Source: an uncultured Treponema sp. (GTDB taxonomy: Bacteria; Spirochaetota; Spirochaetia; Treponematales; Treponemataceae). From it: DNA of 41,928 bases. The notes under the pieces were generated by a model that did no database searches, was not told the DNA's origin, and saw only the letters and a list, made by a program, of their open reading frames with translations. Position numbers and translations under genes: made by a program. Each line of letters opens with the position of its first letter. Within the stretch, counting starts at the first letter, position 1. Below are positions 11,887-20,565 of this stretch, in pieces. The stretch spans positions 1-41,928 of the forward strand of contig CASGBA010000018.1 of assembly GCA_949299755.1 (NCBI GenBank), written 5' to 3'.

Positions 11887-11915
11887 TTGACAAGAAAGCT
11901 CTATTATTTTATGCT
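11887..11915 (+). promoter_or_regulatory. Sigma-70 promoter placing the start site on the ATG (leaderless)
   Basis: TTGACA (11887-11892) is separated by exactly 17 bases from TATGCT (11910-11915). The expected transcription start, 6-7 bases after the -10 box, falls at 11921-11922, on the A of the ATG of the downstream gene. No Shine-Dalgarno sequence is present, which fits leaderless translation. Confidence 0.6.
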
Positions 11916-11920
11916 GAAGT

Positions 11921-12223
11921 ATGTTTGTTTCCGTGGTTTTGGATCCCGGCGGTGAGGATTCCGCCCGGGAATTAACATCTTTAATGTCTGATTATGGGTT
12001 TAAGCGGGTTCAACGGGCTTGTTGGGAATCCGTTAAAATCAGTCCGGCGGTTTTGAACGAACTGAAACAGGATATTGACCGGGCAACTGATTACTACGAT
12101 ACAGTGAGGATATATCAGTTTCCGGTGGAAAATGTCCTTGCTGTTACTGAACTTTACCGGAAAAAATGGAAAAGAATCCTGGTTAAACCGCCGGTTTCTT
12201 CAGATCCCCGGCGGTTGAAGTAA
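11921..12223 (+). CDS. Cas2-like small protein, orphan (no CRISPR locus)
   Basis: 100 residues with a ferredoxin-like pattern resembling Cas2. Beta-1 MFVSVVLD ends in Asp8, the position of the Cas2 metal-binding aspartate. It is followed by an amphipathic helix, YGFKRVQRACWES in the place of the Cas2 YGxRVQxSVFE segment, a second helix, and YYDTVRIYQF matching the DxVRIY strand. The C-terminal 30 residues are basic. No cas1, effector or repeat array is visible. It could instead belong to the related VapD-type RNases or a housekeeping branch of the fold. The gene lies 38 bases upstream of prfB in the same direction. The ATG was kept because the Asp8 register matches Cas2. Confidence 0.6.
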   Translation: MFVSVVLDPGGEDSARELTSLMSDYGFKRVQRACWESVKISPAVLNELKQDIDRATDYYDTVRIYQFPVENVLAVTELYRKKWKRILVKPPVSSDPRRLK

Positions 12224-12261
12224 AATGAGGATTGGTGGCTGTAAAATCAACGGAGGATAAA

Positions 12262-13396
12262 ATGATACTTGAAGAATGTAAAGTCCCGATTGCGGAAATA
12301 CGTGCCGCAGTTGATGAAGTATGGGGGCGTCTTTGACCCGGCTGCGGTTAAAGAAAAAATAGCGGAAAAAGAGGAATTTTCAGCCCAGCCTGGTTTTTGG
12401 GAAGATGCCAAAAAAGCGGAAAAAACCATGGCAGAAATAAAGGCTCTGAAAAACAGGATTGAACCCTGGGAGGAATTACGTACCAGGGTGGATGATTTGG
12501 AAGCTCTTTATGAGTTGGCCGCTGAATCCGGTGATGATTCCATGGTTCCTGAAATAGAATCTGAACTGGAATCTGTCCGGACTTCCTTTGAAAAATTGAA
12601 TATACTCAATCTCCTTTCCGGGGAAGTGGACAGAAACAATGCTTTTTTGACAATTCATGCCGGCGCAGGTGGTACCGAGGCCTGTGACTGGGCTCAGATG
12701 CTTTCCCGGATGTATGTCCGCTGGGCTGAGCGCCGGGGCTTTAAGGTTGAGACGGTGGATTTGTTGGAAGCCGACGGTGGAATCAAGTCTGTGACCCACC
12801 GGATTTCCGGGGATTATGTTTTCGGTTATTTGAAGGGGGAAGCTGGGGTTCACAGGCTGGTAAGGATAAGCCCTTTCGATTCAAATGCCCGGCGGCATAC
12901 TTCTTTCACTTCGGTTTATGTGTTCCCGGAACTGGATGATACCATAGAAGTTGAAATAAGGCCGGAAGATTTGCGGGTTGACACTTATCGTTCCGGTGGT
13001 GCCGGAGGACAGCACGTAAACAAGACGGATTCCGCAGTCCGGTTTACCCATCTTCCTACAGGAATTGTTGTTGCCTGCCAGTCTGAAAGAAGCCAGATTA
13101 TGAACAGGCAGACAGCTATGAGCATGCTCAAAGCCAGGTTGTATGAATATTACCGGCAGAAAAAAGAGGAGGAAAACCAACGGTTTGCCTCTGAAAAGAA
13201 GGATATTTCCTGGGGAAATCAGATCCGTTCCTATGTTTTCCAGCCTTATACAATGGTTAAAGATTTGCGTACCAGACATGAAACCGGGAATATCCAGGCT
13301 GTTATGGACGGCGACTTGGATCCTTTCATGGAGGCTTATTTAAGCGCCAAATGGAAAAACCTTCCCCTCGATGAATCCGACGGCGAGGATTTGTGA
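12262..13396 (+). CDS. prfB: Peptide chain release factor 2 (programmed +1 frameshift)
   Basis: RF2 recognises UGA and UAA stops and triggers peptidyl-tRNA hydrolysis. Translation starts at ATG 12262 (GGAGG 6 bases upstream) and reads 24 codons to CTT TGA at 12331-12336. A +1 slip to GAC (12335) then continues to 13396, giving about 377 residues. The recognition tripeptide SPF is at 203-205 and the catalytic GGQ at 248-250, within two residues of their E. coli positions. The join is 12262-12333 plus 12335-13396. The early UGA is the autoregulatory site, not a disabling mutation: low RF2 favours the shift. Confidence 0.97.
12323..12337 (+). promoter_or_regulatory. RF2 +1 frameshift site
   Basis: The sequence is GGGGG (12323-12327) CGT CTT TGA C. 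The internal Shine-Dalgarno-like G run lies 3 bases before the slippery CTT, followed by in-frame TGA and C. This is the same arrangement as in E. coli prfB (AGGGGG UAU CUU UGA C). Confidence 0.95.
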
Positions 13397-13464
13397 AGGT
13401 GTTTTTATCTTGGGACGGTTTCCTTGGTACCTTCGGGTGAAAGAATTTTCCATGGGGTAATATT

Positions 13465-15012
13465 TTGTTGAATCCGGAATTTGAAAAGAATAGAGATGAT
13501 TTTAGTTTTCCTCATGTCACGACTGCGGTACATTCCTCCGGGAAACTGTGCTTCTTTTTTGTGTTTTTCATTTTTTCCGTTTCAAACCTTCGGATTTTTC
13601 CGTCAGAAAATTCTTCCACAAATGCAGGAAGCTTTGAAAATGGATGGGTTGTGGCCGCTTCTGAATTTACCCTTGTAGATGTTCCTGAGAACTATTCCTC
13701 TTATTCTGAGCTTGTTCCTAAGCTGATTTTGAATAGATTGGCCTCTGCCCAAATAAGACTCGTCGGTATTGATGAAAAACGCAGCCGGATAATCCGGGCT
13801 CTTTTAAATGATCGTATGAAACTGGTGAGTGATCGGCGCGAAATTTTTTTTAAGCGGGATTCACTTTTTTTTTCACCTGACAGTTCTGCTGAAAAAAAAG
13901 AAGAAAGACGAAATTACGATAAGCTGATAGAAGAGAAGAACGAAGCAATTAAAGCTTTGGACGATAAAATCGAAAAAGATTTTTTTAACAGCGAAGGGGA
14001 ATTGCAGGATGAGAATGTTCCTGTTTACCTCTGGAAAGACGGAGACACTTTGTATAGTCCTGATAAAAATATCTCCTTGGCTGAATCCCTTTATAAAAAC
14101 GGAATATCAGGTTTGGTCACCGGAGAAATCCGGGATATAGGCGGGTATATGTATGTATCTGCTTCTATTGATACCGGGTATGGTAATGTGGTTTCAACGG
14201 CAGTTACCGATGCCGCCCACTATGATGATTTGAGGGATATTGTCTTTCATCTTTCCCTGTCCCTGGCTTCCCAAATCGCAAACCGCCGTCCAGTTAAGCT
14301 CCATGTTTCTGTTTCCCCGGAAGATGCCTCCGTTTTCATTGACAATTTTTTGGTGCATAGTGATGATAATCCCGTGGTTGTTTTTGCAGGAAAACATACA
14401 ATAGAAGCTTCGGCACCGGGTTTCGCCGCATCAATCAGGACAGAGGATTTTATTGAAAGCGATGAATTTGAAATTAACATAAACCTCAAACCTATGAAAA
14501 ATGTCAATGTGGCTTTTAATACTAAGAATTTCCCCGCTTCAATTTTTTTGAGAACCCAATATTTCGGGCGTACTCCCCAGACAATATCTTTACCTGCATA
14601 TTCTCTTATAGGGGAGGTGGTTCACGATGATGTTCAGACTTTTTTTGTTTTGAATCCTGACTCTGATTTGCCTGATGATATTACACTGGTGACGGAAATT
14701 ATTCCTGATAAAACGAATACTGAACAACGTATTGAGAAACAAAGGAAAATACTGTACTGGTCTTTGGGGCTTTTGTATCTTGCCCTTCCAGCGGCTTTTC
14801 TTATAAGGGGGGAGGCTGATTCCAGAGTAAATGCATATAATAGCGGCAGGTTGTCCCAGACTCAGGAAAATATTGACGGCATAAATTCCTGGGTACTTGC
14901 GGGAAATATAACCACCGGGGTTTGTATAGGTCTGGGTTTGAATCTTGTTTTCCAGCTTGTTCGGTATATGATTGCAGTTGAACAGGTTACACCCAAGCAA
15001 CCTGATTTTTGA
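13465..15012 (+). CDS. PEGA-type exported/membrane protein
   Basis: 515 residues, function unknown. A hydrophobic stretch near residues 29-43 (CFFFVFFIFSV) acts as a signal or anchor. A Lys/Glu-rich, probably coiled segment is near 130-175. A PEGA-like beta domain lies near 275-345 (KLHVSVSPEDASVFIDN, then AGKHTIEASAPGFAA). Two membrane helices follow near 430-450 and 475-500. The start is uncertain: tandem TTG codons at 13465/13468 have only a weak GGGG upstream. It sits between prfB and ftsY on the same strand. PEGA domains are common on surface-linked bacterial proteins, which suggests an envelope role without naming one. Confidence 0.65.
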   Translation: MLNPEFEKNRDDFSFPHVTTAVHSSGKLCFFFVFFIFSVSNLRIFPSENSSTNAGSFENGWVVAASEFTLVDVPENYSSYSELVPKLILNRLASAQIRLVGIDEKRSRIIRALLNDRMKLVSDRREIFFKRDSLFFSPDSSAEKKEERRNYDKLIEEKNEAIKALDDKIEKDFFNSEGELQDENVPVYLWKDGDTLYSPDKNISLAESLYKNGISGLVTGEIRDIGGYMYVSASIDTGYGNVVSTAVTDAAHYDDLRDIVFHLSLSLASQIANRRPVKLHVSVSPEDASVFIDNFLVHSDDNPVVVFAGKHTIEASAPGFAASIRTEDFIESDEFEININLKPMKNVNVAFNTKNFPASIFLRTQYFGRTPQTISLPAYSLIGEVVHDDVQTFFVLNPDSDLPDDITLVTEIIPDKTNTEQRIEKQRKILYWSLGLLYLALPAAFLIRGEADSRVNAYNSGRLSQTQENIDGINSWVLAGNITTGVCIGLGLNLVFQLVRYMIAVEQVTPKQPDF

Positions 15013-15063
15013 CGGATTGCATGACGGCTGTTATTTTTGAAATATTTTTTGCGAGGTTGCATT

Positions 15064-15945
15064 ATGAAAAAAAATAAATTTGTGGAAAGTATAAAAAAAC
15101 TTTTCAAAGGAAGTGGCGGAATCGATTCAAACTTTTTTGATGATTTGACCGACACTCTTATTGAAGGAGATATAGGGGTAAAACCTGCCTGCGAAATTAT
15201 TTCTATTTTGGAAAAAACCTGCCGTGATAAGAAAATATCCGGAGAAGAGTTTGTGTTTGAAGAACTTCGCAATATTTTTTCCCAGTGGATAAAAAGTGCT
15301 TCTTATATACCGGAAGAGGGAGCTGTTTCCATTTACCTTTTGCTGGGAGTTAACGGTACTGGAAAAACGACAACGGCTGCCAAAATGGCTTGTTGGTATA
15401 AAGAAAGGATGAAGATACCCGTTGTGCTTGCCGCCGCTGATACTTTCCGGGCCGCCGCAATTGAGCAACTCCAATTCCACGGAGGTAAAACAGGTGTCCG
15501 TGTCGTAGCCCACCAACATGGTTCTGATCCAAGCGCCGTTGTGTTTGATGCTGCGGAAGCCGTTAGAGCGGTAGGACAGGGACTTGTTATAGCAGATACG
15601 GCAGGACGTCTTCACAACCGGGAAAATTTGGTTCGTGAACTTCAGAAAATAGACCGGATAGCTTCCCAAAAGGCTTCTCCAGGATGTTATAAAAAACTTC
15701 TTGTTCTGGATTCCACCACCGGTCAAAATGGGTTCAGACAAGCGGAAGTCTTTAACGAGGCGGTCGGTATTGACGGTATTGTTTTAACAAAATATGATTC
15801 AACCGCCAAAGGCGGCATTGTTGTTTCAATCGGGAAAGAACTGAATCTGCCCGTTGTTTTTGTGGGAACCGGTGAGAAATACGCTGATTTTTCGCCATTC
15901 AGTGTTGAATCTTGGTTTGATGATTTTTTTGGAAAGGTAAATTAA
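15064..15945 (+). CDS. ftsY: Signal recognition particle receptor FtsY
   Basis: A 293-residue SRP GTPase that receives SRP-ribosome complexes at the inner membrane. It has the NG core only; the acidic A domain of E. coli FtsY is absent, as in many bacteria. Motifs are G1 GVNGTGKTT (95-103), DTFRAAAIEQL (126-136), G3 DTAGR (178-182) and VLDSTTGQN. G4 reads TKYD (242-245) instead of the usual TKLD, followed by STAKGG. The Lys and Asp that read guanine are kept. GAGG 7 bases upstream supports ATG 15064 over an earlier in-frame ATG at 15037. Confidence 0.95.
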   Translation: MKKNKFVESIKKLFKGSGGIDSNFFDDLTDTLIEGDIGVKPACEIISILEKTCRDKKISGEEFVFEELRNIFSQWIKSASYIPEEGAVSIYLLLGVNGTGKTTTAAKMACWYKERMKIPVVLAAADTFRAAAIEQLQFHGGKTGVRVVAHQHGSDPSAVVFDAAEAVRAVGQGLVIADTAGRLHNRENLVRELQKIDRIASQKASPGCYKKLLVLDSTTGQNGFRQAEVFNEAVGIDGIVLTKYDSTAKGGIVVSIGKELNLPVVFVGTGEKYADFSPFSVESWFDDFFGKVN

Positions 15946-15953
15946 ACATAGTT

Positions 15954-16670
15954 TTGAAAATTTATTATTTCTTTTTGTTGTGTGTCTTTATATCTTTTCA
16001 TCTCCACGCTTTGGAAATTTCTTCCACACCGGAACCCGGTTTTGGAATGAATGCGGGGCAGAGCGCATCCGACGGGAACAGGAAAGAGGATTTTTTCTTT
16101 CAGGGATTTGTTTCTGAAGGGGTTTATTCCAGAATGGATCCTTACAGTCTTGTTGTTTCCAAAAAAGATGTTTGTATGATTGAGGATTACGACAGTTTCA
16201 TGCGTCCTGTTTCCAGAACTGAATGGCAGGCTGGAGAAAAAAAATCTTCCGTGATTTGGACTTATTCCGGGGAAAAACTTTATCCATGTGTGAAAAAGGA
16301 GATAAACTCCATCGGTTCGGAAATTATTGTTTATGATTCCCATGGAAGGGAAACAGATGTTTCCTCTTTTTCGTCGGATGGAATTTTATTAAAGAAAGTT
16401 ACAACCGGTTATTTCGATGATTCCAGTGATAAGGTCGCTTGTGTTTTGACTGAAACCTTTGTAAACGAAAACGGTTTGGAATCCAGTGAGAAAATAGTTT
16501 TTTCTTATAGCGATGATTCCCTGTCAAGTAAAGAAATTTTTCTGAATGGAAAACGTTCCCGTACTATCAAATATGAAACGGAAAATGATTGGACAGAAAC
16601 TGTATATTATAATGATGAGCCGGTTTTTGTTGATAAATATGAAGATGGAGTTCGTGTAACCGGAAGATGA
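15954..16670 (+). CDS. Exported protein of unknown function, coupled to the Lol genes
   Basis: 238 residues. The N terminus (MKIYYFFLLCVFISFHLHA) is a Sec signal with no lipobox cysteine at the cleavage site. The rest is beta-rich, with repeating aromatic/charged strands such as EIIVYDSHGRETDVSSFS and RTIKYETENDWTETVYYND, reminiscent of YD-type or antiparallel beta repeats. The start is a TTG with a weak ribosome site. Its stop overlaps the next ATG as ATGA, so it is translationally coupled to the LolC/E-like permease. That suggests a periplasmic partner of the lipoprotein exporter, but this is inference only. Confidence 0.7.
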   Translation: MKIYYFFLLCVFISFHLHALEISSTPEPGFGMNAGQSASDGNRKEDFFFQGFVSEGVYSRMDPYSLVVSKKDVCMIEDYDSFMRPVSRTEWQAGEKKSSVIWTYSGEKLYPCVKKEINSIGSEIIVYDSHGRETDVSSFSSDGILLKKVTTGYFDDSSDKVACVLTETFVNENGLESSEKIVFSYSDDSLSSKEIFLNGKRSRTIKYETENDWTETVYYNDEPVFVDKYEDGVRVTGR

Positions 16671-17950
16671 AAAACATAAAATGGATTTTATTTATAGCAA
16701 AAAGATTCGGTTCTGTGGATGCAAAAGGAAAAGCCGCATGGGCCGGACTGTTGTCTGTTCTCGGAATCGCTTTCGGGACAGCCGCATTGATAGTCATTCT
16801 GTCTGTTATGAATGGATTACAGGGCGGAAATATTGATTCAATTATGGAAGTAAGCTCCTCCCATATCCGGGTGACCGGCAGTCCGGAAGATTTGGAAAAA
16901 ATTGAAAAACTGGATGGTGTAAAGTCTTTGTATGTTTTTACTGAAAATCAAGCTTTAATGGCTGGCAGGGATGGAAGACAGTCTTCTGTACTTATCCGGG
17001 CCGTTCCACCTGATCTTCTTTCAAAGGATACAGGCCTTGCATCCAAGTTGGAAATATCCAACGGTTCTTTTGATTTGTCTTCGCCTGATTCCATTATTTT
17101 AGGTTATGAGTTGGCAGATAAATTGCGTACAACTGTGGGCCGCAAAGTTTCGCTCCTTGCGGTTTCCGGTTCGAAAACTTCTGACATTTTCCCCGGAAAT
17201 GCTGAATTCAATGTGGCCGGCATTTTCTATACAGGATATTATGATATTGATTCATCCTTCGCCTTTGTTTCTTCTTCTGCCGGGGAAAAAATATTCGGAT
17301 CCGGAAAAAAAGACGGAAAATTTCTTGCGGCAGTTAAACTTGTCAATCCTGACAAGGACATTCAGTTTATCCTTGAAGCCAGGACAGTTGCTCCTGATGC
17401 CGGTATTGAATCCTGGCGCTCTTATAACCGGGCTTTTTTTGGAGCCCTTAAAGTTGAAAAAAATGCATTGTTGCTTTTATCTGCCTTGATTTTCATTGTT
17501 GTCACCGTAAATATTTATAACAGCATGAGACGATCCATTTATGAACATCGGGAAGATATTTGTGTTCTTTCAGCTGCCGGAGCAAAGCCTGGGGAAATAC
17601 GCGGGGTTTTTATTGTAAACGGTTTGGGAACAGGGTTCGCAGGAGCGGTTCTCGGTGTTTTGTGTGGTCTTTGCATTTCTGTACGGATAAAAGATGTTTT
17701 TGCAGGAGTGGAACATTTTGTTACGTCTGTAGGAATTTTTATCGCTTCTTTTGCAGGACAGGAGAATCCTCCGGATTTTAAATTGTTTGATCCCAGATAT
17801 TTTTATATTGATCAAATTACCGCAAGGATTTTTTTTCATGAAGTTCTTTTTGTTTTTGTTTTTGGAGTTTTTTCAGCCGCTGCCGCGGCATATTTTGCCG
17901 GGCGGAAAGTTACAGCATTAAAACCCGGGGAGATTTTACGTTATGAATAA
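16667..17950 (+). CDS. LolC/E-family permease of the lipoprotein exporter (first copy)
   Basis: 427 residues in the MacB/FtsX-like permease layout. The first membrane helix is near 25-50 (GLLSVLGIAFGTAALIVILSVMNGLQ), followed by a periplasmic domain of about 210 residues. Three helices lie near 268-290, 320-350 and 385-410. The motif EDICVLSAAGAKPGEIRGVF is the coupling helix that contacts the ATPase. With the adjacent ATPase and second permease it should form LolCDE, which releases lipoproteins from the inner membrane. It overlaps its neighbours by 4 and 8 bases, so all are one operon. Whether it is LolC or LolE cannot be set from sequence alone. Confidence 0.85.
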   Translation: MKNIKWILFIAKRFGSVDAKGKAAWAGLLSVLGIAFGTAALIVILSVMNGLQGGNIDSIMEVSSSHIRVTGSPEDLEKIEKLDGVKSLYVFTENQALMAGRDGRQSSVLIRAVPPDLLSKDTGLASKLEISNGSFDLSSPDSIILGYELADKLRTTVGRKVSLLAVSGSKTSDIFPGNAEFNVAGIFYTGYYDIDSSFAFVSSSAGEKIFGSGKKDGKFLAAVKLVNPDKDIQFILEARTVAPDAGIESWRSYNRAFFGALKVEKNALLLLSALIFIVVTVNIYNSMRRSIYEHREDICVLSAAGAKPGEIRGVFIVNGLGTGFAGAVLGVLCGLCISVRIKDVFAGVEHFVTSVGIFIASFAGQENPPDFKLFDPRYFYIDQITARIFFHEVLFVFVFGVFSAAAAAYFAGRKVTALKPGEILRYE

Positions 17951-18647
17951 AGTTGAAAAAAAACAGCCCTTTGTTGAATGTAGGGGGATTTGTAAATCTT
18001 TTACAACCGATGCTGAAAATCTTACAGTGTTGAAAAATTTGGATTTAGTCCTTTATCCGGAAACTACAAATGTTATCCTGGGTGAATCCGGATGTGGAAA
18101 AAGCACATTTCTGAATATCCTGGGAGGTTTGGAATCTTTGTCAGCAGGTACTGTTCAAGCCGGTCCCTACAAGGTACACGAGCTTGATGAAACTGAATCT
18201 GCGGAGTACCGTAAGTTTTTCATAGGTTTTGTTTTTCAGTTCCATTATTTGCTGAAGGATTTTACAGCGCTGGAAAATGTCATGATTCCCGCCTTAATCG
18301 CAGGAATGAAAAGAAAGGAGGCTCTTGAGCGTGCAAAAATGCTTTTGGCTGAAGTTAACCTTGAAAAAAGGATGAAGCATTTTCCGCCCCAGCTTTCAGG
18401 AGGTGAACGTCAACGGGTGGCTGTGGCAAGGGCTCTGGTGAATAATCCCAGACTGGTTCTCGCTGACGAGCCCACAGGAAATCTGGATCCTGCCAACGCA
18501 TCTGTTGTCCGGGATTTTCTTTTTTCCGCTGTGACGAAAAACGGCAGTTCCCTTTTGATGGTTACCCATGACAGATCCACGGCACCTCTTGCCGATTATG
18601 TTTACGTTTTGGAAAACGGCGCCATAAAAGAGTGGGAAGGTTGTTAG
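17943..18647 (+). CDS. lolD: Lipoprotein-releasing ABC transporter ATPase LolD
   Basis: 234 residues. It has Walker A GESGCGKST (47-55), a Q-loop near FQFHYLL (98-104), signature LSGGERQ (151-157), Walker B LVLADEPTGNLD (171-182) and the switch His in MVTHD. The MacB/LolD subgroup is supported by length and flanking permeases. It powers extraction of outer-membrane lipoproteins from the inner membrane. ATG 17943 lies inside the end of the upstream permease gene, indicating coupling. Confidence 0.92.
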   Translation: MNKVEKKQPFVECRGICKSFTTDAENLTVLKNLDLVLYPETTNVILGESGCGKSTFLNILGGLESLSAGTVQAGPYKVHELDETESAEYRKFFIGFVFQFHYLLKDFTALENVMIPALIAGMKRKEALERAKMLLAEVNLEKRMKHFPPQLSGGERQRVAVARALVNNPRLVLADEPTGNLDPANASVVRDFLFSAVTKNGSSLLMVTHDRSTAPLADYVYVLENGAIKEWEGC

Positions 18648-18670
18648 CTTTATGATTTCCGGGAGGATTT

Positions 18671-20017
18671 GTGTCAACATTTGTGTCTGTTAAATTGGCT
18701 CTTTCTTATATAGGAATCGGATGCGCAAAATCAGTTTCAAATGCCAGAAAAAGTTTGTACGGAGCGCTTTTAGGAATAGCTGTCAGTCTTGTGCCCCTAA
18801 TTATAATTCTTGTCGTGGCTGACGGAACTATTTCCGGCATTTCATCCCGTCTGATAGAATTATCCGGTTCCCATATTGCGGCAATTAAAATTTCTGGCCG
18901 CCAGTACGATGCCGGCACTTTTTTGGATTTGGCGGAAAAAATCCCTTCATATGATTCCCAAAACCGTATTGTAACCGCCTGGCCGGAACGGCAGGGAATT
19001 GGGATTGTTGTGGGAGAAAACGGAAGGGCAGGCGGCCAGATCAGGGCGGTCACAGCAGATTTTTTCAAGGCAGCTTCTTTTGATTCCGGATTACTCCGGT
19101 TTTCCTCCGGGCTTAGGGAAAGCACAGGCTTTTCTTTTTCAGGAAACGAAGCTTTTATGGGGGAAAAACTTGCTTCGGACTTGGGACTGAAGCCAGGAAG
19201 TGTTTTTCGGATTCTCACCATGTCTGTTTTACCCAACGGAAAAACAGTTCCCAAATTTTCAGTCTTTACTCTGAAAGATACCGTTTCCTCCGGCTATCAG
19301 GAATTGGATGCCTTATGGGTTTTTGTTCCTTTTGAAACAGGATACCCTCTGTTGGATCCTTCCTCTTCTTCCACATTTATAAGTGTTAGAACGGAAAATC
19401 CTTTTTCAGGCTTGGACAGTATGCTGGTTTTGTTGGATAGAAAATTACCTTCAGGTTTTTTACTGCGCACTTGGGAAGACTTGAACCGTTCAAGGTTTTA
19501 TTCGTTTAATACGACCCGCCTGTTGCTGCTTTTTATCGGCTTTTTGATTCTTCTTGTGGCAGCTGTGAATATTTCCTCGGCTGTTGTAATGCTTGTTTTG
19601 GAGAGGCGGGGCGAAATCGCTATTTTAAAAAGCACCGGAGCCTCTCCGGCTTGTATAAGTTTTTCTTTCATTATTGCCGGTTTTTTGACGGGACTGGGCG
19701 GTCTTATAATAGGTCTTCCTACCGGTATTGTGTGTGCCATTCATATAAATGGCTTGTTTCGTTTTGTAGAACGGTGTATAAATATAATAGCGGGTTTTTT
19801 CAGAGGTTTTAAAAGCCCGGATGTGGCCGCACTTTCTGATGCTGAAATACATTTATTGGATCCTTCCTGTTATCTTGAGACTATACCTGTTACTTTCGAT
19901 TTTAAGGCTTTGTTTCTGATATCGGTGGGAACCCTTGTGTTGTCCGTATTAGTTTCGTTGATTCCTGCCTGGAGGGCAGGACGGGAAAAACCTGTGGAGA
20001 TTTTACGGAAAGTGTGA
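18671..20017 (+). CDS. LolC/E-family permease of the lipoprotein exporter (second copy)
   Basis: 448 residues in the same fold as the first permease. Helix 1 is near 28-52 (YGALLGIAVSLVPLIIILVVADG), followed by a periplasmic domain. Later helices lie near 275-305, 325-355 and 415-435. The coupling motif MLVLERRGEIAILKSTGASPA and terminal WRAGREKPVEILRKV are typical of LolC/E. GTG 18671 has GGAGG 4 bases upstream. The two permeases differ greatly in sequence, so this is a true heterodimeric pair rather than a recent duplication. Confidence 0.88.
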   Translation: MSTFVSVKLALSYIGIGCAKSVSNARKSLYGALLGIAVSLVPLIIILVVADGTISGISSRLIELSGSHIAAIKISGRQYDAGTFLDLAEKIPSYDSQNRIVTAWPERQGIGIVVGENGRAGGQIRAVTADFFKAASFDSGLLRFSSGLRESTGFSFSGNEAFMGEKLASDLGLKPGSVFRILTMSVLPNGKTVPKFSVFTLKDTVSSGYQELDALWVFVPFETGYPLLDPSSSSTFISVRTENPFSGLDSMLVLLDRKLPSGFLLRTWEDLNRSRFYSFNTTRLLLLFIGFLILLVAAVNISSAVVMLVLERRGEIAILKSTGASPACISFSFIIAGFLTGLGGLIIGLPTGIVCAIHINGLFRFVERCINIIAGFFRGFKSPDVAALSDAEIHLLDPSCYLETIPVTFDFKALFLISVGTLVLSVLVSLIPAWRAGREKPVEILRKV

Positions 20018-20025
20018 GGATAATG

Positions 20026-20565
20026 ATGAAATGTGATATTTGCCGGAAACAACAGGCTGTTTTCTTTGTGCGAACCCCTTCTTCCGAGTTGCATTTATGC
20101 GAGGCTTGCGCAAAAAAACAGGGGTTTTCTTCCAGTGTCCCTAAAAAGACAAATGAAAGTGAGTCCACTCTGATTAATATTTTTGCCGGCATATTGAATA
20201 CTGAATCGTCTGAATCCAATTCCGCCGCTGTCTGTCCCCATTGCGGGATTTCCCGGTTGGAAATCCGTAAAACAGGACGGGTAGGATGTGCTTATTGTTA
20301 TACCCAGTTTTCAGCGGATGTGGCGGCACGCCGACGGTCAGAAGGAGGTTTCCTTTCCTATACTGGATCTATGCCGGACTCATATGAAACTGGGGCTGGA
20401 GAGGAAGTGGAAAAACAAACTTTTTCCGAATTAGAAAAGAAAAAAAACGCCGGAGAAATAAAAGCTTTGCGTGAAGAATTGCGCCTGTCGGTTGAACGTG
20501 AAGATTATGAAAATGCGGCCTGTATCAGGGACAGACTGAGGGATCTTGAGGGAAAAAGTGAATAA
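20026..20565 (+). CDS. mcsA: McsA-like zinc-finger adaptor with UVR domain
   Basis: 179 residues. Two CxxC pairs at each of two sites (C3/C6 with C25/C28; C70/C73 with C88/C91) form the zinc modules of McsA. A UVR motif at about 145-176 (EIKALREELRLSVEREDYENAACIRDRLRDL, split here only for description) can bind ClpC. McsA activates the arginine kinase McsB in Firmicutes. ATG 20026 has GAGG 6 bases upstream; ATG 20023 and GTG 20014 also lie in frame. Its 3' end overlaps mcsB. Confidence 0.88.
   Translation: MKCDICRKQQAVFFVRTPSSELHLCEACAKKQGFSSSVPKKTNESESTLINIFAGILNTESSESNSAAVCPHCGISRLEIRKTGRVGCAYCYTQFSADVAARRRSEGGFLSYTGSMPDSYETGAGEEVEKQTFSELEKKKNAGEIKALREELRLSVEREDYENAACIRDRLRDLEGKSE

Noticed and set aside
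12262-12336. Early in-frame TGA making prfB look like a pseudogene
   Set aside because: The context is the conserved RF2 programmed frameshift, and the downstream frame is intact with SPF and GGQ.
15127-15741. 204-codon antisense frame inside ftsY
   Set aside because: It is a shadow of a well-conserved gene, with no recognisable motif or ribosome-binding site.
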